Positions 22,895 to 31,441 of a stretch of 32,502 bases of DNA are shown here, in pieces (position 1 is the stretch's first letter; each line of letters starts with the position of its first letter). Both the position numbers and the translations under genes were made by a program. A model generated the notes under the pieces. It worked only from the letters and a program-made list of their open reading frames with translations, was not told the origin of the DNA and ran no database searches. The stretch lies in the IMG/VR virus record IMGVR_UViG_3300025131_000233, positions 1 through 32,502 of that record; one strand, 5' to 3'. The DNA is from a virus.

Positions 22895-23836
22895 TTAACT
22901 TGTTAGATTCAAAGGATATGCATTTGGATCTCGCAATCCAACCTCTTGTTTAACCTTTAGCATATCGCCTGAAATAATTGCTGATTCAAATTTAGCTCTT
23001 CTATCATTCAAGAACATATCAAGCATAGCACCCGGATCTTTTCTTACTCCTATAGAATAGCCACCATCATATTGCATCCAAAAGTTTTTAGCGGTTGCTT
23101 CTTCACCCTTTTGCATATAATAAAGTGCTGTTGGTCTCCAAATAAGTAGTTCGTGATAAGCTTCTGGGATAAGTGGCATTTCTCCAATGGTATATGCTTC
23201 TGATCCGGCAGCAATTGTAGTACCAGCGAAGTTTTTCTTTGTATCAATAGTGGTAGTATTAGTAAAGGTGTCTATTTCATACCAATAACCATCAGATGTT
23301 ATGTTTATAAATCTACCAACCATAGCAGAAGTAAAAGTTGTACCAGATCCAGTAACTGTTGTAGCTCCATTTGCTATAGCAGAAATGTTACCAGTAGTAT
23401 AATCAGCGGCTGACATCCTCTTTACTATCTTATGATAATATTGAGTAATTGTATTACCAGATGATGATGGTGTTGGATATAAATAGAATTGTCCGTCACT
23501 TATATAGCAAAATTGTGGAATATCTGATGTATAACTAGCCCCACGAGCGATTAAATTCCTCCACAAGACCTCATCTTCAATGAAAGTCACAGGATATGCT
23601 ACGCTTCCAACAGTTACAGTCACAGCATACATCTTTCCATAGTTATATGGAGTATTATAATTTGCCTGACTTGCAACAGTATTTTGAGTGGAAGAAGTCT
23701 CTGTTAAATCCAATCTATAAGCTAGTAAGTTTTCTTGAGTCTGGTTGATCCAACTTTTGATAATAGTTAGAGTGTTTGCGTCTGTATCATTACATAAGTT
23801 TTGAACTTGTGTATAGATATCTTGGTATGTCATCAT
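22895..23836 (-). CDS. Head-tail adaptor (tail tubular A-like) protein
   Basis: 313 residues. An N-terminal helical region (MMTYQDIYTQVQNLCNDT, IKSWINQTQENLL) precedes a beta insert (about residues 150-215, with AIANGATTVTGSGTTFTSAMVGRF) and a return to a helix (LIPEAYHELLIWRPTALYYMQKGE). This is the pattern of gp4/gp11-like adaptors that stack under the portal. It precedes the propeller candidate. A palindrome overlapping a TATAAT lies just upstream (23858-23885). Start context AATTTATGATG; a second ATG follows at once. Confidence 0.55.
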   Translation of the reverse strand: MMTYQDIYTQVQNLCNDTDANTLTIIKSWINQTQENLLAYRLDLTETSSTQNTVASQANYNTPYNYGKMYAVTVTVGSVAYPVTFIEDEVLWRNLIARGASYTSDIPQFCYISDGQFYLYPTPSSSGNTITQYYHKIVKRMSAADYTTGNISAIANGATTVTGSGTTFTSAMVGRFINITSDGYWYEIDTFTNTTTIDTKKNFAGTTIAAGSEAYTIGEMPLIPEAYHELLIWRPTALYYMQKGEEATAKNFWMQYDGGYSIGVRKDPGAMLDMFLNDRRAKFESAIISGDMLKVKQEVGLRDPNAYPLNLTS

Positions 23837-23857
23837 AAATTTAAAGTTAATTTACTT

Positions 23858-23885
23858 ATTATAGTTCCTAGTTAACTAGGAACTA
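23858..23885 (-). promoter_or_regulatory. 24-base perfect palindrome overlapping a -10 box
   Basis: The half-site TAGTTCCTAGTT (23862-23873) continues into its exact reverse complement (to 23885). The minus-strand TATAAT (23863-23858) overlaps its edge; no good -35 is seen at 16-18 bases. The site lies between the holin and adaptor genes. It may be an operator, a promoter needing an activator, or a transcript-processing stem. Confidence 0.5.
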
Positions 23886-23895
23886 GGTATGTAAA

Positions 23896-24090
23896 CTATT
23901 TTGCACTCAATGGCATAGTAGTTTTGTGTCTGATAAATACATCTATTGCACCCCAGACAATAGGTAAGATTTCTATTGCTGTATTTAACATAGTTTGTTC
24001 CCCGGTACACAATAGACCTATACCAGCTACTATTTTTAATATACCACTCCAAACTGTTTTTGATTTTAACGCCTGTTTAATATATTCCAT
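23896..24090 (-). CDS. Small membrane protein, holin candidate
   Basis: 64 residues: a short basic start (MEYIKQALKSK), a hydrophobic segment (TVWSGILKIVAGIGLL), a polar turn (CTGEQT), a second amphipathic/hydrophobic segment (ALEI, LPIVWGAIDVFI) and a basic tail (RHKTTMPLSAK). Two segments with charged ends fit a small class II-type holin, and the RHKT ending is typical of phage holins I know. It lies directly after the lysin gene. It would time lysis by releasing the lysin through the membrane. Confidence 0.6.
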   Translation of the reverse strand: MEYIKQALKSKTVWSGILKIVAGIGLLCTGEQTMLNTAIEILPIVWGAIDVFIRHKTTMPLSAK

Positions 24091-24137
24091 ACGTATTTGA
24101 TTAATTTCTTAATATGTAAGAGTTAGTTTCTTTTTTC

Positions 24138-25208
24138 CTACCCATACAATTCGTTTAACTTTTTAATAGTCTTCGGACCACATGAACGGCCGCCCAAAGA
24201 ATTTAATTCGTTTATACTAGCTACCTTGTGTTTTACCTGCCACTTATACACCGAACGGCACGTAATCGACCCATAATAGCCCGTACAGTCGATATTAGAT
24301 GGAAACAATCCCTCTGCCTTCAAAATCTTCTGTAACTCCTTTACATCCTCTTTCACGTTGAATGTTGGAGAAAAGTGCATAGTTCTTGTGAATTTCTGCA
24401 TAGGTTCTGGATCGGGAGTAGGTACTGGAGTTTCCTCACCGTATTTAAAATTCATTATATGAGCTACATAAAAGTTTCTTTTCTCAAAGAAATCTCTACT
24501 GATAAGTCTTCTACCTTCTAGCCCGAAAGTCGGTCCCCAACTATCTTCTATTAAAATGTATTGTTTACCTTTATATTTGAATACATCTGTACCAGCTACT
24601 GAATGACGGCAAGTAGAGCTACCATTTAGTTTAATATCTTTTTTTACTTCTGGAGTATCAGTCCACTCACCATATTCAAAATAGAACCACAACATAACTG
24701 CTTTGCCAGTAGCTTGAATTGTAGAAGCTACTCGGTCAAAATCCTTTTCTGGCAAAACCATTGTACTGCCAGCCTTAAAAACCTTTCTAATATTTTCATT
24801 ATAATCTTCAACTATTGCTTCATCCATCTGCTTATCATTCATATCTGTACTCGGCACTAAAGTTTCTAGTGTGATACCTTTACGAGCAATGTTTAACACA
24901 TCCCAACCAGCCATACCGCTATTAGGCTTATTCCAACGTCTCTGATATGGATCAGTGGCTGAGAAGTGAACAAAAATTCCACTCTTTAACCATTCCATTA
25001 CGCCAAACATCTTTTTAAGGGTTTGAGCAACGCAAGAGCCTGAACCGTCTTGATTATAAATAGGAAACTTACGCCACTTTGTCTTACCTTTTTCTACCCA
25101 CTTGACTGGAGAAACAGAAGCAACTGCTTCTTCGTGTTTGAAGTCTTGAGCCTTTTCTTCGCCTAGGCGCTCATCTAGGACTGCACCTTTATATGTTTTT
25201 TCAGTCAT
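24138..25208 (-). CDS. Endolysin: papain-like (C1) peptidase with peptidoglycan-binding domain
   Basis: 356 residues. The peptidase region is ~35-255: Gln53 and Cys59 in YNQDGSGSCVA, His202 in CRHSVAG, and Asp222 in IEDSWG where papain enzymes usually have Asn-Ser-Trp-Gly. The C-terminal ~275-356 is a PG_binding-like module (DVKELQKILKAEGLFP, then CTGYYGSITCRSVYKWQ). Peptidases of this fold would cut peptide cross-links or a protein surface layer rather than glycans. It sits between two small membrane genes in a lysis cassette. The start is AATAATATG. The Asn-to-Asp change is notable but need not abolish activity. Confidence 0.75.
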   Translation of the reverse strand: MTEKTYKGAVLDERLGEEKAQDFKHEEAVASVSPVKWVEKGKTKWRKFPIYNQDGSGSCVAQTLKKMFGVMEWLKSGIFVHFSATDPYQRRWNKPNSGMAGWDVLNIARKGITLETLVPSTDMNDKQMDEAIVEDYNENIRKVFKAGSTMVLPEKDFDRVASTIQATGKAVMLWFYFEYGEWTDTPEVKKDIKLNGSSTCRHSVAGTDVFKYKGKQYILIEDSWGPTFGLEGRRLISRDFFEKRNFYVAHIMNFKYGEETPVPTPDPEPMQKFTRTMHFSPTFNVKEDVKELQKILKAEGLFPSNIDCTGYYGSITCRSVYKWQVKHKVASINELNSLGGRSCGPKTIKKLNELYG

Positions 25209-25209
25209 A

Positions 25210-25440
25210 TTATTTTTGTTTAACTGGTCCAGACCAAATTCTTTTGACCACTATAGCCATAACGGCTAAATAAATTGGAATTGTAGCACCAACCATTATA
25301 TCAACTTTCCAACCAATCTCTTTGACATAGTCTCTCAGCTCTCCCATTTCATGATTTTGGACAGAAAGATGACAAGCATTTTCACGTGTTAAACTCCAGT
25401 TTAAATCTATTGCTTGTTGATCACAATCTGAGCCACGCAT
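25210..25440 (-). CDS. Small single-pass membrane protein of the lysis region
   Basis: 76 residues. A polar, Cys-containing N-terminal half (MRGSDCDQQAIDLNWS) leads to an amphipathic helix (MGELRDYVKEIGWKVDIMVG), then one hydrophobic segment (ATIPIYLAVMAIVVKRIW) and a short basic tail. Its stop precedes the lysin ATG by one base. It could be a holin, a lysis regulator or a spanin-like component. The alternative start at MGELRD would give a classic short helix plus TM protein. Confidence 0.55.
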   Translation of the reverse strand: MRGSDCDQQAIDLNWSLTRENACHLSVQNHEMGELRDYVKEIGWKVDIMVGATIPIYLAVMAIVVKRIWSGPVKQK

Positions 25441-25461
25441 AATTCTGTGATTAATTATTTA

Positions 25462-27363
25462 TTACACTATTCCCAAGTGTTTAGTTAGTGAGTGGTTACC
25501 TCCTATATCTGCGAACGATATCATGTCCAAATTATCCATATCTATGACTATGTATGACAGTGATGTGTGTGTGTTATTTGTAACTGGATTAGTACCACCT
25601 GTTACTGGCACAAGGACATCATCTACATAAACACTGAATTCTCCTACATTGTTTCTGGTTATCTTGAATTTGTACCATTGGTCTACATTGAAAAATCCTG
25701 CATCTGTTGTAGCCAGATCTGCTACTACACCAGCTGTTTCTCTTCTTAATCTAAATCGCTCTGAAGCACCCATCCTGAATATATATCCATTAGCCGAGCC
25801 TCCTCTTGGTAAGTTAACCTCATCTTTAATTGAAACATGTAAAGCATTACCATCGCCACCTTTGTATAACCAGTATTCCCATGTTCCATAGGCTGCTTCT
25901 GTGTTGTCTATGTCTGCAGCTCCTACAGGCAAATACATGATTGAATTGTTGGTAGTACTTTTAATTACTTTTACCTTCTTGCTTTCTATCTCATTTGTTA
26001 CTACTTGAAATGTACCAGTGTCTAGTTGCCAATTACTACTAGCTATTTCACCAGAAGTTAAATCAGCTGCACTAGTATCTACTCCCCAGTCTGTTTTATA
26101 TTGTGCTGCTTTAGCACCCTTATTATAGTCTTCTGATACCCACTTAGCCACCTTAGCATCACTGTATAGTTGTACATCTCCAATTAATCCATCAAAGAAT
26201 CCTGTCTCTTTACCAATATCTAGGTCGCTGGCTGCAAAGCCTGTGTCTGTTGTTATTACTACTCTTTGCATTAAGCCAGCTGCCAATGAGCTTGAGACTG
26301 CTCCATCAACGTATATTGTTGGGCTAGTAAACCCTGTTGCTGTTAAAGTGCCCGATGCTACTTCTATGGTATGAGTACCACCGTCTAGGTCTATAATGTC
26401 TTCGGTTATAGTTGTTGGGTTTACCCAAAAAGCTATAGTCTTAATAGTTTGTCCCGTATTCCCTATGTCTATAAAATCATCAACACCATCAAATCTCATA
26501 AAATCCCCTAATAATCTAGTTTCTATGGTTGGACCACCAGTTATTGTTCCATCGTTTACTTTGTCTGATAAATCTTTTATTAATCCGTTTTGTGGTGTCA
26601 TCACCCATGCTCCTACCAAACCTGTAGTATCTAATGCTGGCTTTTGTGGCGTTAATGACTTACCCTGAGATTTAAGTGGATACTTTCCTCCCTCTAACTC
26701 TGCGTATATTCCTGCTACCTCTGTGGCTGTTAACACACGATTTACCACTAAGACTGCCCTCATTATCCCATCATAATTGTTTGTAGTTTGTGCAAGAACT
26801 CTGCCTAGCTGTAGTGCAGAGTTTGAATCCAAGTCGTTTTGTCTATCCCCAGGATTTGTTTCCGTGGTGTCAACAAGTAGTCCTTGATGATATCCTAACC
26901 CTTCTACATCTCTATCTATGGTGAAACATATATGGTTGTCTATTGACGGAGAAATGGTGTTATCAAAGTCAAGTTTATAGGTAGATCCTACCTCCATAAA
27001 GAACCTTGGTGTGTTTCCATAAATATCACAAAATATTCCTCCTGGTGAAGCAGCATCTGCATTAGATAATAGGCGGTTATCCAAAGCTCCAGACAAGTCC
27101 TTTCTGGTCCTAAACCACATATAAACTGAAATATCGGTAGATGTGCCAAAATCGAAGTCTGCGTGGTTTGCTATTGTGGTATACTGTGTTCCCACTGTGC
27201 CATTTACCATCTCGAGTGCATACCCTTTGTGTTCCTTTTTCAGGATAGTCCCTACAGGTGTCCAATTATGTGAATTACCAGAGAAATCATCATAAGTACC
27301 TGACCTGAAATCAGAATAGAGCTTTAGTACGCCTTCATTTTTTAATGATTGTATTACGCTCAT
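25462..27363 (-). CDS. LamG/concanavalin-like receptor-binding protein (three-module)
   Basis: 633 residues in three beta-sandwich-like modules: ~15-225 (LYSDFRSGTYDD, FDFGTSTDISVYMWFRT, ATEVAGIYAELEGG), ~245-410 (TTGLVGAWVMTPQNG, FDGVDDFIDIGNTGQTI) and ~430-633. The middle module contains 'SGTLTATGFTSPTIYVDG', nearly the same as in the neighbouring 27366-28619 protein. Such folds bind sugars and decorate phage tails or capsids. It lies between virion genes and the lysis cassette. No enzyme motif is visible. Confidence 0.65.
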   Translation of the reverse strand: MSVIQSLKNEGVLKLYSDFRSGTYDDFSGNSHNWTPVGTILKKEHKGYALEMVNGTVGTQYTTIANHADFDFGTSTDISVYMWFRTRKDLSGALDNRLLSNADAASPGGIFCDIYGNTPRFFMEVGSTYKLDFDNTISPSIDNHICFTIDRDVEGLGYHQGLLVDTTETNPGDRQNDLDSNSALQLGRVLAQTTNNYDGIMRAVLVVNRVLTATEVAGIYAELEGGKYPLKSQGKSLTPQKPALDTTGLVGAWVMTPQNGLIKDLSDKVNDGTITGGPTIETRLLGDFMRFDGVDDFIDIGNTGQTIKTIAFWVNPTTITEDIIDLDGGTHTIEVASGTLTATGFTSPTIYVDGAVSSSLAAGLMQRVVITTDTGFAASDLDIGKETGFFDGLIGDVQLYSDAKVAKWVSEDYNKGAKAAQYKTDWGVDTSAADLTSGEIASSNWQLDTGTFQVVTNEIESKKVKVIKSTTNNSIMYLPVGAADIDNTEAAYGTWEYWLYKGGDGNALHVSIKDEVNLPRGGSANGYIFRMGASERFRLRRETAGVVADLATTDAGFFNVDQWYKFKITRNNVGEFSVYVDDVLVPVTGGTNPVTNNTHTSLSYIVIDMDNLDMISFADIGGNHSLTKHLGIV

Positions 27364-27365
27364 AT

Positions 27366-28619
27366 TTATATATCGTTAATTTTCTTAAATTCTCTTTGGT
27401 ATAAGTCTGCTATTTGCAATGCAGTTAAAGCACTACCCCACATTTTTACACCCATCATATCCCCTGCGAACCAATTCCCAGCAGCACCAGTATCGGTCGA
27501 TCTTGACCCTATGAAGAAATTAGATGAATTAGTGCCTACAGAAGAATCACCTGTAACAGTTGTGTAAGTTCTTTGTATATCAAGAGCACCATCAATATAA
27601 AAATCTACAACATCATCAGTTACAACAGCACAAACAAGATGCCAAATACCATCATTTACCGTAGCACTCCCGACTTCCCTTTCTGCTGTAGAGGCATCTG
27701 ACCTTCCTAAAGAGAGTGTGTTTGACTCAATACCAAAACTAAAAGCAGTATCAATATCAGATGCAGTTTCTTCTCTAAGCTCCATTATAACATCATTTGC
27801 CCACCAACTAGCACCTCCTCCTGTACCCCCAGATGTTTTAATCCAAACAGCTATAGTGTAATTATCACTTGCACCTATAGTCTGATAGGCAACATCTACT
27901 GTCCCACTATTTGTTAAATACATCAAGTCAGCAGTGCCATCAAAAGTGTACCCCTTGTTGGCAGTTAATTTTGTTGGAGCTGTCGCTCCTGCTGTCCATG
28001 TTGCATCATTCCCAGTAGCACTTAAATCAAGAGTCTGTGTATTTGTAATGTCATGCTGCCCCATTCCCATGGGCAAATCCAGAATAGTCTCATTTATATA
28101 CTCGTAAGTGCTATCATTTGCCAAGTCTGTCACTTCAGCAGCAGTTAATTCAGTAGTCCACATTTTTACATCCTCTATTTTGAACTGTCCGAATGAAGCA
28201 TCCTGTCCGATTTGGATAGCATCTGCGTTAAAAGCAGTTGCAGTTGTAATAGTCACATGACTTCTAGTTGTTGTGATTGTAGCAGTAGCTACTCCATCTA
28301 CGTAAAACGTAGGTGAAGTTAAGCCTGTCGCTGTTAAAGTACCAGACCCAGCTTCTATAGAGTGACTTGCACTAAGTTGCATTATATTCTCTGTATCAGT
28401 AGCTAGTGTCACCCAGAATGAAATAGACTTCGTATTGTTTATATCCTGAGCATAAGTTACTTCATCATCTACCCCATCCGTTGTTAGACCATTATTTATT
28501 ACTGGGCTTCCTCCAACAGTAGCACCATTTCTTGCTACCTGATTAGCATTTTCAAAGTCTTCTGCAAACATACAACCCCGACTACGTTCTGCTGGTGTTG
28601 AGTTTGTTATAAGTGTCAT
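27366..28619 (-). CDS. LamG/concanavalin-like virion protein (two-module), paralogue of the 25462 gene
   Basis: 417 residues. The first module (~20-175) includes 'SGTLTATGLTSPTFYVDG', shared with the preceding protein. The second (~185-415) has YTFDGTADLMYL, DNYTIAVWIKTSGG and WHLVCAVVTDDVVDFYIDGA, characteristic LamG strands (W-x-H-x3 and FYIDG). It probably binds glycans as a fibre or decoration protein. The start, GTATG, is one base from the preceding stop. The shared module suggests duplication and module shuffling. Confidence 0.65.
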   Translation of the reverse strand: MTLITNSTPAERSRGCMFAEDFENANQVARNGATVGGSPVINNGLTTDGVDDEVTYAQDINNTKSISFWVTLATDTENIMQLSASHSIEAGSGTLTATGLTSPTFYVDGVATATITTTRSHVTITTATAFNADAIQIGQDASFGQFKIEDVKMWTTELTAAEVTDLANDSTYEYINETILDLPMGMGQHDITNTQTLDLSATGNDATWTAGATAPTKLTANKGYTFDGTADLMYLTNSGTVDVAYQTIGASDNYTIAVWIKTSGGTGGGASWWANDVIMELREETASDIDTAFSFGIESNTLSLGRSDASTAEREVGSATVNDGIWHLVCAVVTDDVVDFYIDGALDIQRTYTTVTGDSSVGTNSSNFFIGSRSTDTGAAGNWFAGDMMGVKMWGSALTALQIADLYQREFKKINDI

Positions 28620-28620
28620 A

Positions 28621-28884
28621 CTATTTCTTTAATTCCTCCAGTTTAGGTTCTGGAAGTTTATAATCATCTGATTTCTTTAAGCTATCTATTACTGCTATTA
28701 GTTCATCATTAGTGTAGAATTCTTTTTCATCTTTTCTGATGTGAGCAATGATTTCTTCGTAAGATTTCTTTTTATCTTTTGGGCAAAAAGATTCAATTTT
28801 TGCTTTTAAAGATGTCTTTTTTTCTGGAGATAAAGCCTTTTTGTCGCTTTTAGACGCTTTATAATCTTTTCCCTGTAAATACAT
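28621..28884 (-). CDS. Small lysine-rich helical protein
   Basis: 87 residues, strongly Lys/Glu-rich with long helices (DYKASKSDKKALSPEKKTSLKAKIESF, then YEEIIAHIRKDEKEFYTNDELIAVIDSLKKS). No Cys or membrane segment. It is placed among structural genes, so a small virion component, chaperone or assembly factor is plausible. The gap of 42 bases before it (28885-28926) is very AT-rich and shows nothing definite. Confidence 0.55.
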   Translation of the reverse strand: MYLQGKDYKASKSDKKALSPEKKTSLKAKIESFCPKDKKKSYEEIIAHIRKDEKEFYTNDELIAVIDSLKKSDDYKLPEPKLEELKK

Positions 28885-28926
28885 AAGTTTATTAATTAGT
28901 TATTTTTAATTATTTTAGTAATATTA

Positions 28927-29433
28927 TTAGCCTATACGTTTAATTAATATTTGTGCTGCTACTGGTGTGTCTAGGTTTCCTTCGCCCTTCCATTGGGAGG
29001 TGTTACTATCTGTTCTTCCTTGTAGTGTGATGTAGTCATTAGCCGCTAGGTCTGCGATGATAGTCACTGAAATTGAGAAAGCATAACTAGCGTGAGTTGT
29101 CTCTGGAGCACCACTACCGACCAACTCAGTAGTGCCATTTTTTATCAGTCTTGTGTAGGTAGTATGAATACTGTTGTCACAGAATCCATTCACCATATAA
29201 GATATTTTGTATTTACCTGCTAAGTCTACTGCTACTCTTTCAGGGTTAGTTCCTGTGTCGTGAGTAACATTAACTTTAACCACACTACCACCAGTAAACT
29301 CGGTGTCAGTCCACCCAGTACTTTCGATACCAGATAGGTCAGCGGTTCTATAAATGAACCCATAAACAGATTCTTGTACAGAACTCTGTCCATTGATGAT
29401 TAAATCATCATTTTCTATTCCTGTTTTTGCCAT
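28927..29433 (-). CDS. C1q-like/jelly-roll virion protein
   Basis: 168 residues. The pattern matches C1q/TNF-like trimeric heads found on phage fibres: early strands, then GKYKISYMVNG, TYTRLIKNGTTELVGSG, SVTIIADLAANDYITLQGR and a terminal strand (VAAQILIKRIG). It would trimerise as a receptor-binding tip or decoration. The start is CATAAATATATGG (no SD). Fold recognition by eye only. Confidence 0.55.
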   Translation of the reverse strand: MAKTGIENDDLIINGQSSVQESVYGFIYRTADLSGIESTGWTDTEFTGGSVVKVNVTHDTGTNPERVAVDLAGKYKISYMVNGFCDNSIHTTYTRLIKNGTTELVGSGAPETTHASYAFSISVTIIADLAANDYITLQGRTDSNTSQWKGEGNLDTPVAAQILIKRIG

Positions 29434-29437
29434 ATAT

Positions 29438-30082
29438 TTATGATACTAAAGTAAATTTAATAGTAGCTACCCAATCAATAGTTGTAGCAGCTTTACCAGT
29501 TACATCTATGTCAATCTGCTGGTTTTCTGTATCAGCAGTTAGGTTACAATCCCAAGTACCATCACTTTCAATGGTGCTAAGTGAAGTTGTTGAACCTTGC
29601 TGTGTTACATCACCACCAGTATTACGATAGAATAAACCAGCTAATTTATATTGTGCTCTGTCTGCACCAGTGGCATTTTCTCTAGCTACTACGTCAACTT
29701 CAACACTGTAAACCTCATCTACAGCAACTGGAATAGCTGCTGCTTGAGTAACAGTAGCATCAGTTGTTTGAACTGTAGATGTATACATTGTATGTGTAGC
29801 TGTGTTTGCTGAGTTTTCTACTTCAAATAAACCAATAGCCTTTGTTGAGCCACCACCCTTTGGTTCAATGAAAATACTTGCGTCAGCATCATCTCCATCA
29901 GCTGAAATTATTGGACCATCGCCAGTAGGAAGGGCTGTGATTTTTAAGTGGTTCACCGCATCATCCTCAGCTTCAAGGGTTAAGGCTCCGGAATAATTAC
30001 CTGTGGTATTTTCAAGGACTTGTATTGTTCTGTCACTATAAAGTTTTAATGTCGGAACAGCCGACGAAGAACTTGGTCTCAT
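29438..30082 (-). CDS. Beta-rich fibre/decoration protein
   Basis: 214 residues. Residues 1-90 contain short beta repeats (TLKLYSDRTIQVLENTTG, LTLEAEDDAVNHLKI, DASIFIEPKGGG) typical of phage fibre shafts. Residues 100-214 form a probable sandwich domain (VYSVEVDVVARENATGADRAQYKLAGLFYRN, DIDVTGKAATTIDWVATIKFTLV). It is acidic and Thr/Ala-rich. A fibre or head-decoration protein; exact role unknown. Confidence 0.55.
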   Translation of the reverse strand: MRPSSSSAVPTLKLYSDRTIQVLENTTGNYSGALTLEAEDDAVNHLKITALPTGDGPIISADGDDADASIFIEPKGGGSTKAIGLFEVENSANTATHTMYTSTVQTTDATVTQAAAIPVAVDEVYSVEVDVVARENATGADRAQYKLAGLFYRNTGGDVTQQGSTTSLSTIESDGTWDCNLTADTENQQIDIDVTGKAATTIDWVATIKFTLVS

Positions 30083-30103
30083 ATTTTTAATCTGTTAAAT
30101 TTA

Positions 30104-30976
30104 TTAAGCGTATCTAACTTTCCAGTGGTACTGAACTGCATTTGTTCCATCAGCTGTGACTGACTTAATACGTATTTTTTTAGCGTTTAACTGGTCAAAA
30201 TCAAGAGCGAAGTTTGTATCTACAAAACTTGCTCCACCTGTTACGTTTGTTAATAGATCATATCCTGCTGGAGTTACATCAACCCAATCTGGACTAGCTG
30301 CATCATCCCAAGTAGCCTCAACAGTAGTTGTTACACCACCACTTATCATACCTTGGATACTTACTAAATTCATTGCACCTAAAACCTTACCATCACTAGA
30401 TGGGTAATAGTTGGTTGCTGCTGCAACGTTAGTGTCGTCAATTAATTCTTCTTCTGCGTAGTGTTCTGAAACTGGGTCAATCTCTTCTACTCTGTCTGAA
30501 GAAGTTGCTGTTGTGAAACTTTGTCCTGCGCTTGGTCTTGCAACATTTGTATATACTACAAAAGTATCACTTGCAGCGAACGTTGCACTTGATACAGTTA
30601 ATACATCACCACTCATAGTCATAATTGAATCATCACGAGTATAAGTCGCTGTAACTGATCCATCGGTTGCGATTTGAACAACAGTCGCAATATCATCAGC
30701 TACAAAAGCTGTAATATCACTTGGTAAACTACTTAAAGTTAGAGTTGTACCAGAAGTATATGCAGTAGTAAAATCTGCATTAGTACCACTTGCTTTACCT
30801 ATATAACCACTTGTGTCAATAGATGTAGCATCTACGTTGACATCGCCCGTGTTGTCCACAAGCAAACGACCAGTGGTGTCGTCTACCCTTAGGTTTCGCA
30901 GTTCTTCACCAGTACTTGTTATAGCACTAGAACCATGTCTCCCATTGGCGTCTATTTTTAATACTTCGTCAGCCAT
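30104..30976 (-). CDS. Beta-rich virion structural protein
   Basis: 290 residues: an acidic, Thr/Ala/Val-rich beta protein. The start has a short leader-like repeat (MADEVLKIDANGRHGSS). It has several strand pairs (TTLTLSSLPSDITAFVADD, TVVQIATDGSVTATYTRDD) and a C-terminal domain ending AKKIRIKSVTADGTNAVQYHWKVRYA. No enzyme or membrane motif. It belongs to the string of structural genes between the decoration and lysis genes and is likely a fibre or capsid-associated protein. Confidence 0.55.
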   Translation of the reverse strand: MADEVLKIDANGRHGSSAITSTGEELRNLRVDDTTGRLLVDNTGDVNVDATSIDTSGYIGKASGTNADFTTAYTSGTTLTLSSLPSDITAFVADDIATVVQIATDGSVTATYTRDDSIMTMSGDVLTVSSATFAASDTFVVYTNVARPSAGQSFTTATSSDRVEEIDPVSEHYAEEELIDDTNVAAATNYYPSSDGKVLGAMNLVSIQGMISGGVTTTVEATWDDAASPDWVDVTPAGYDLLTNVTGGASFVDTNFALDFDQLNAKKIRIKSVTADGTNAVQYHWKVRYA

Positions 30977-31000
30977 ATTTTTATTTACTTAATAAGTTAG

Positions 31001-31360
31001 CTAAGACTTGTTTAAATCTTCAAATTCTTTTTCTTTTTCCTTAACTGGTTTATCTTCTGATACTTTTGCTACAGGTACATCAACTTTTTTTGTAACCATA
31101 GTTATTTTTGCAGTATCTAGTATTTTATCAAATAATTCGTCTCTACCCTGTCCAAGATCAGACGTAGTTCTTTCAATTCCTACCTCTGCCCAAGTTTTAG
31201 GATGGAGAATTATATAATCAACTAGATGTTTTGAGCCGTGTTTTGCTAAGTAAGGCTCTAAAGGTATCGTATCCCCAGCAGGGATGGTGTATGGTTTCTT
31301 ATCCCACCTAAAGGTGAAATCCTCTTTTAGTGGGTTATGAAAACTAACAAATGAATCCAT
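31001..31360 (-). CDS. Small structural protein of the head region
   Basis: 119 residues. Residues 1-70 read FVSFHNPLKEDFTFRWDKKPYTIPAGDT then LEPYLAKHGSKHLVDYII: a pattern (F-x-W-x-(K)-P-Y-x-I-P-A-G, then A-K-H-x2-K-H-L-V-D) I recognise as recurrent in phage head-region genes without a known function. A lysine/glutamate-rich tail follows. It is preceded by a long structured leader (31361-31441). The start ATGATATGG lacks an SD. Confidence 0.6.
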   Translation of the reverse strand: MDSFVSFHNPLKEDFTFRWDKKPYTIPAGDTIPLEPYLAKHGSKHLVDYIILHPKTWAEVGIERTTSDLGQGRDELFDKILDTAKITMVTKKVDVPVAKVSEDKPVKEKEKEFEDLNKS

Positions 31361-31441
31361 ATCATTATGTTTTTTGCAGGGATGAGCTGCTAGATTAGCA
31401 TCCTATTATCTCTCCCACCGGAGTGAGAGAGATTAACGATT
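31361..31441 (-). promoter_or_regulatory. Leader/3' region with stable UNCG hairpin
   Basis: Directly downstream of the 31442 stop on the minus strand there is an 11-pair stem (31433-31423 with 31418-31408, one U-G) closed by C(UCCG)G, the UNCG tetraloop type. A second, weaker hairpin (GGAT with ATCC and GCT with AGC, ~31384-31404) follows. There is no T-run. It is probably an mRNA stability or processing element between two structural genes. Confidence 0.6.
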
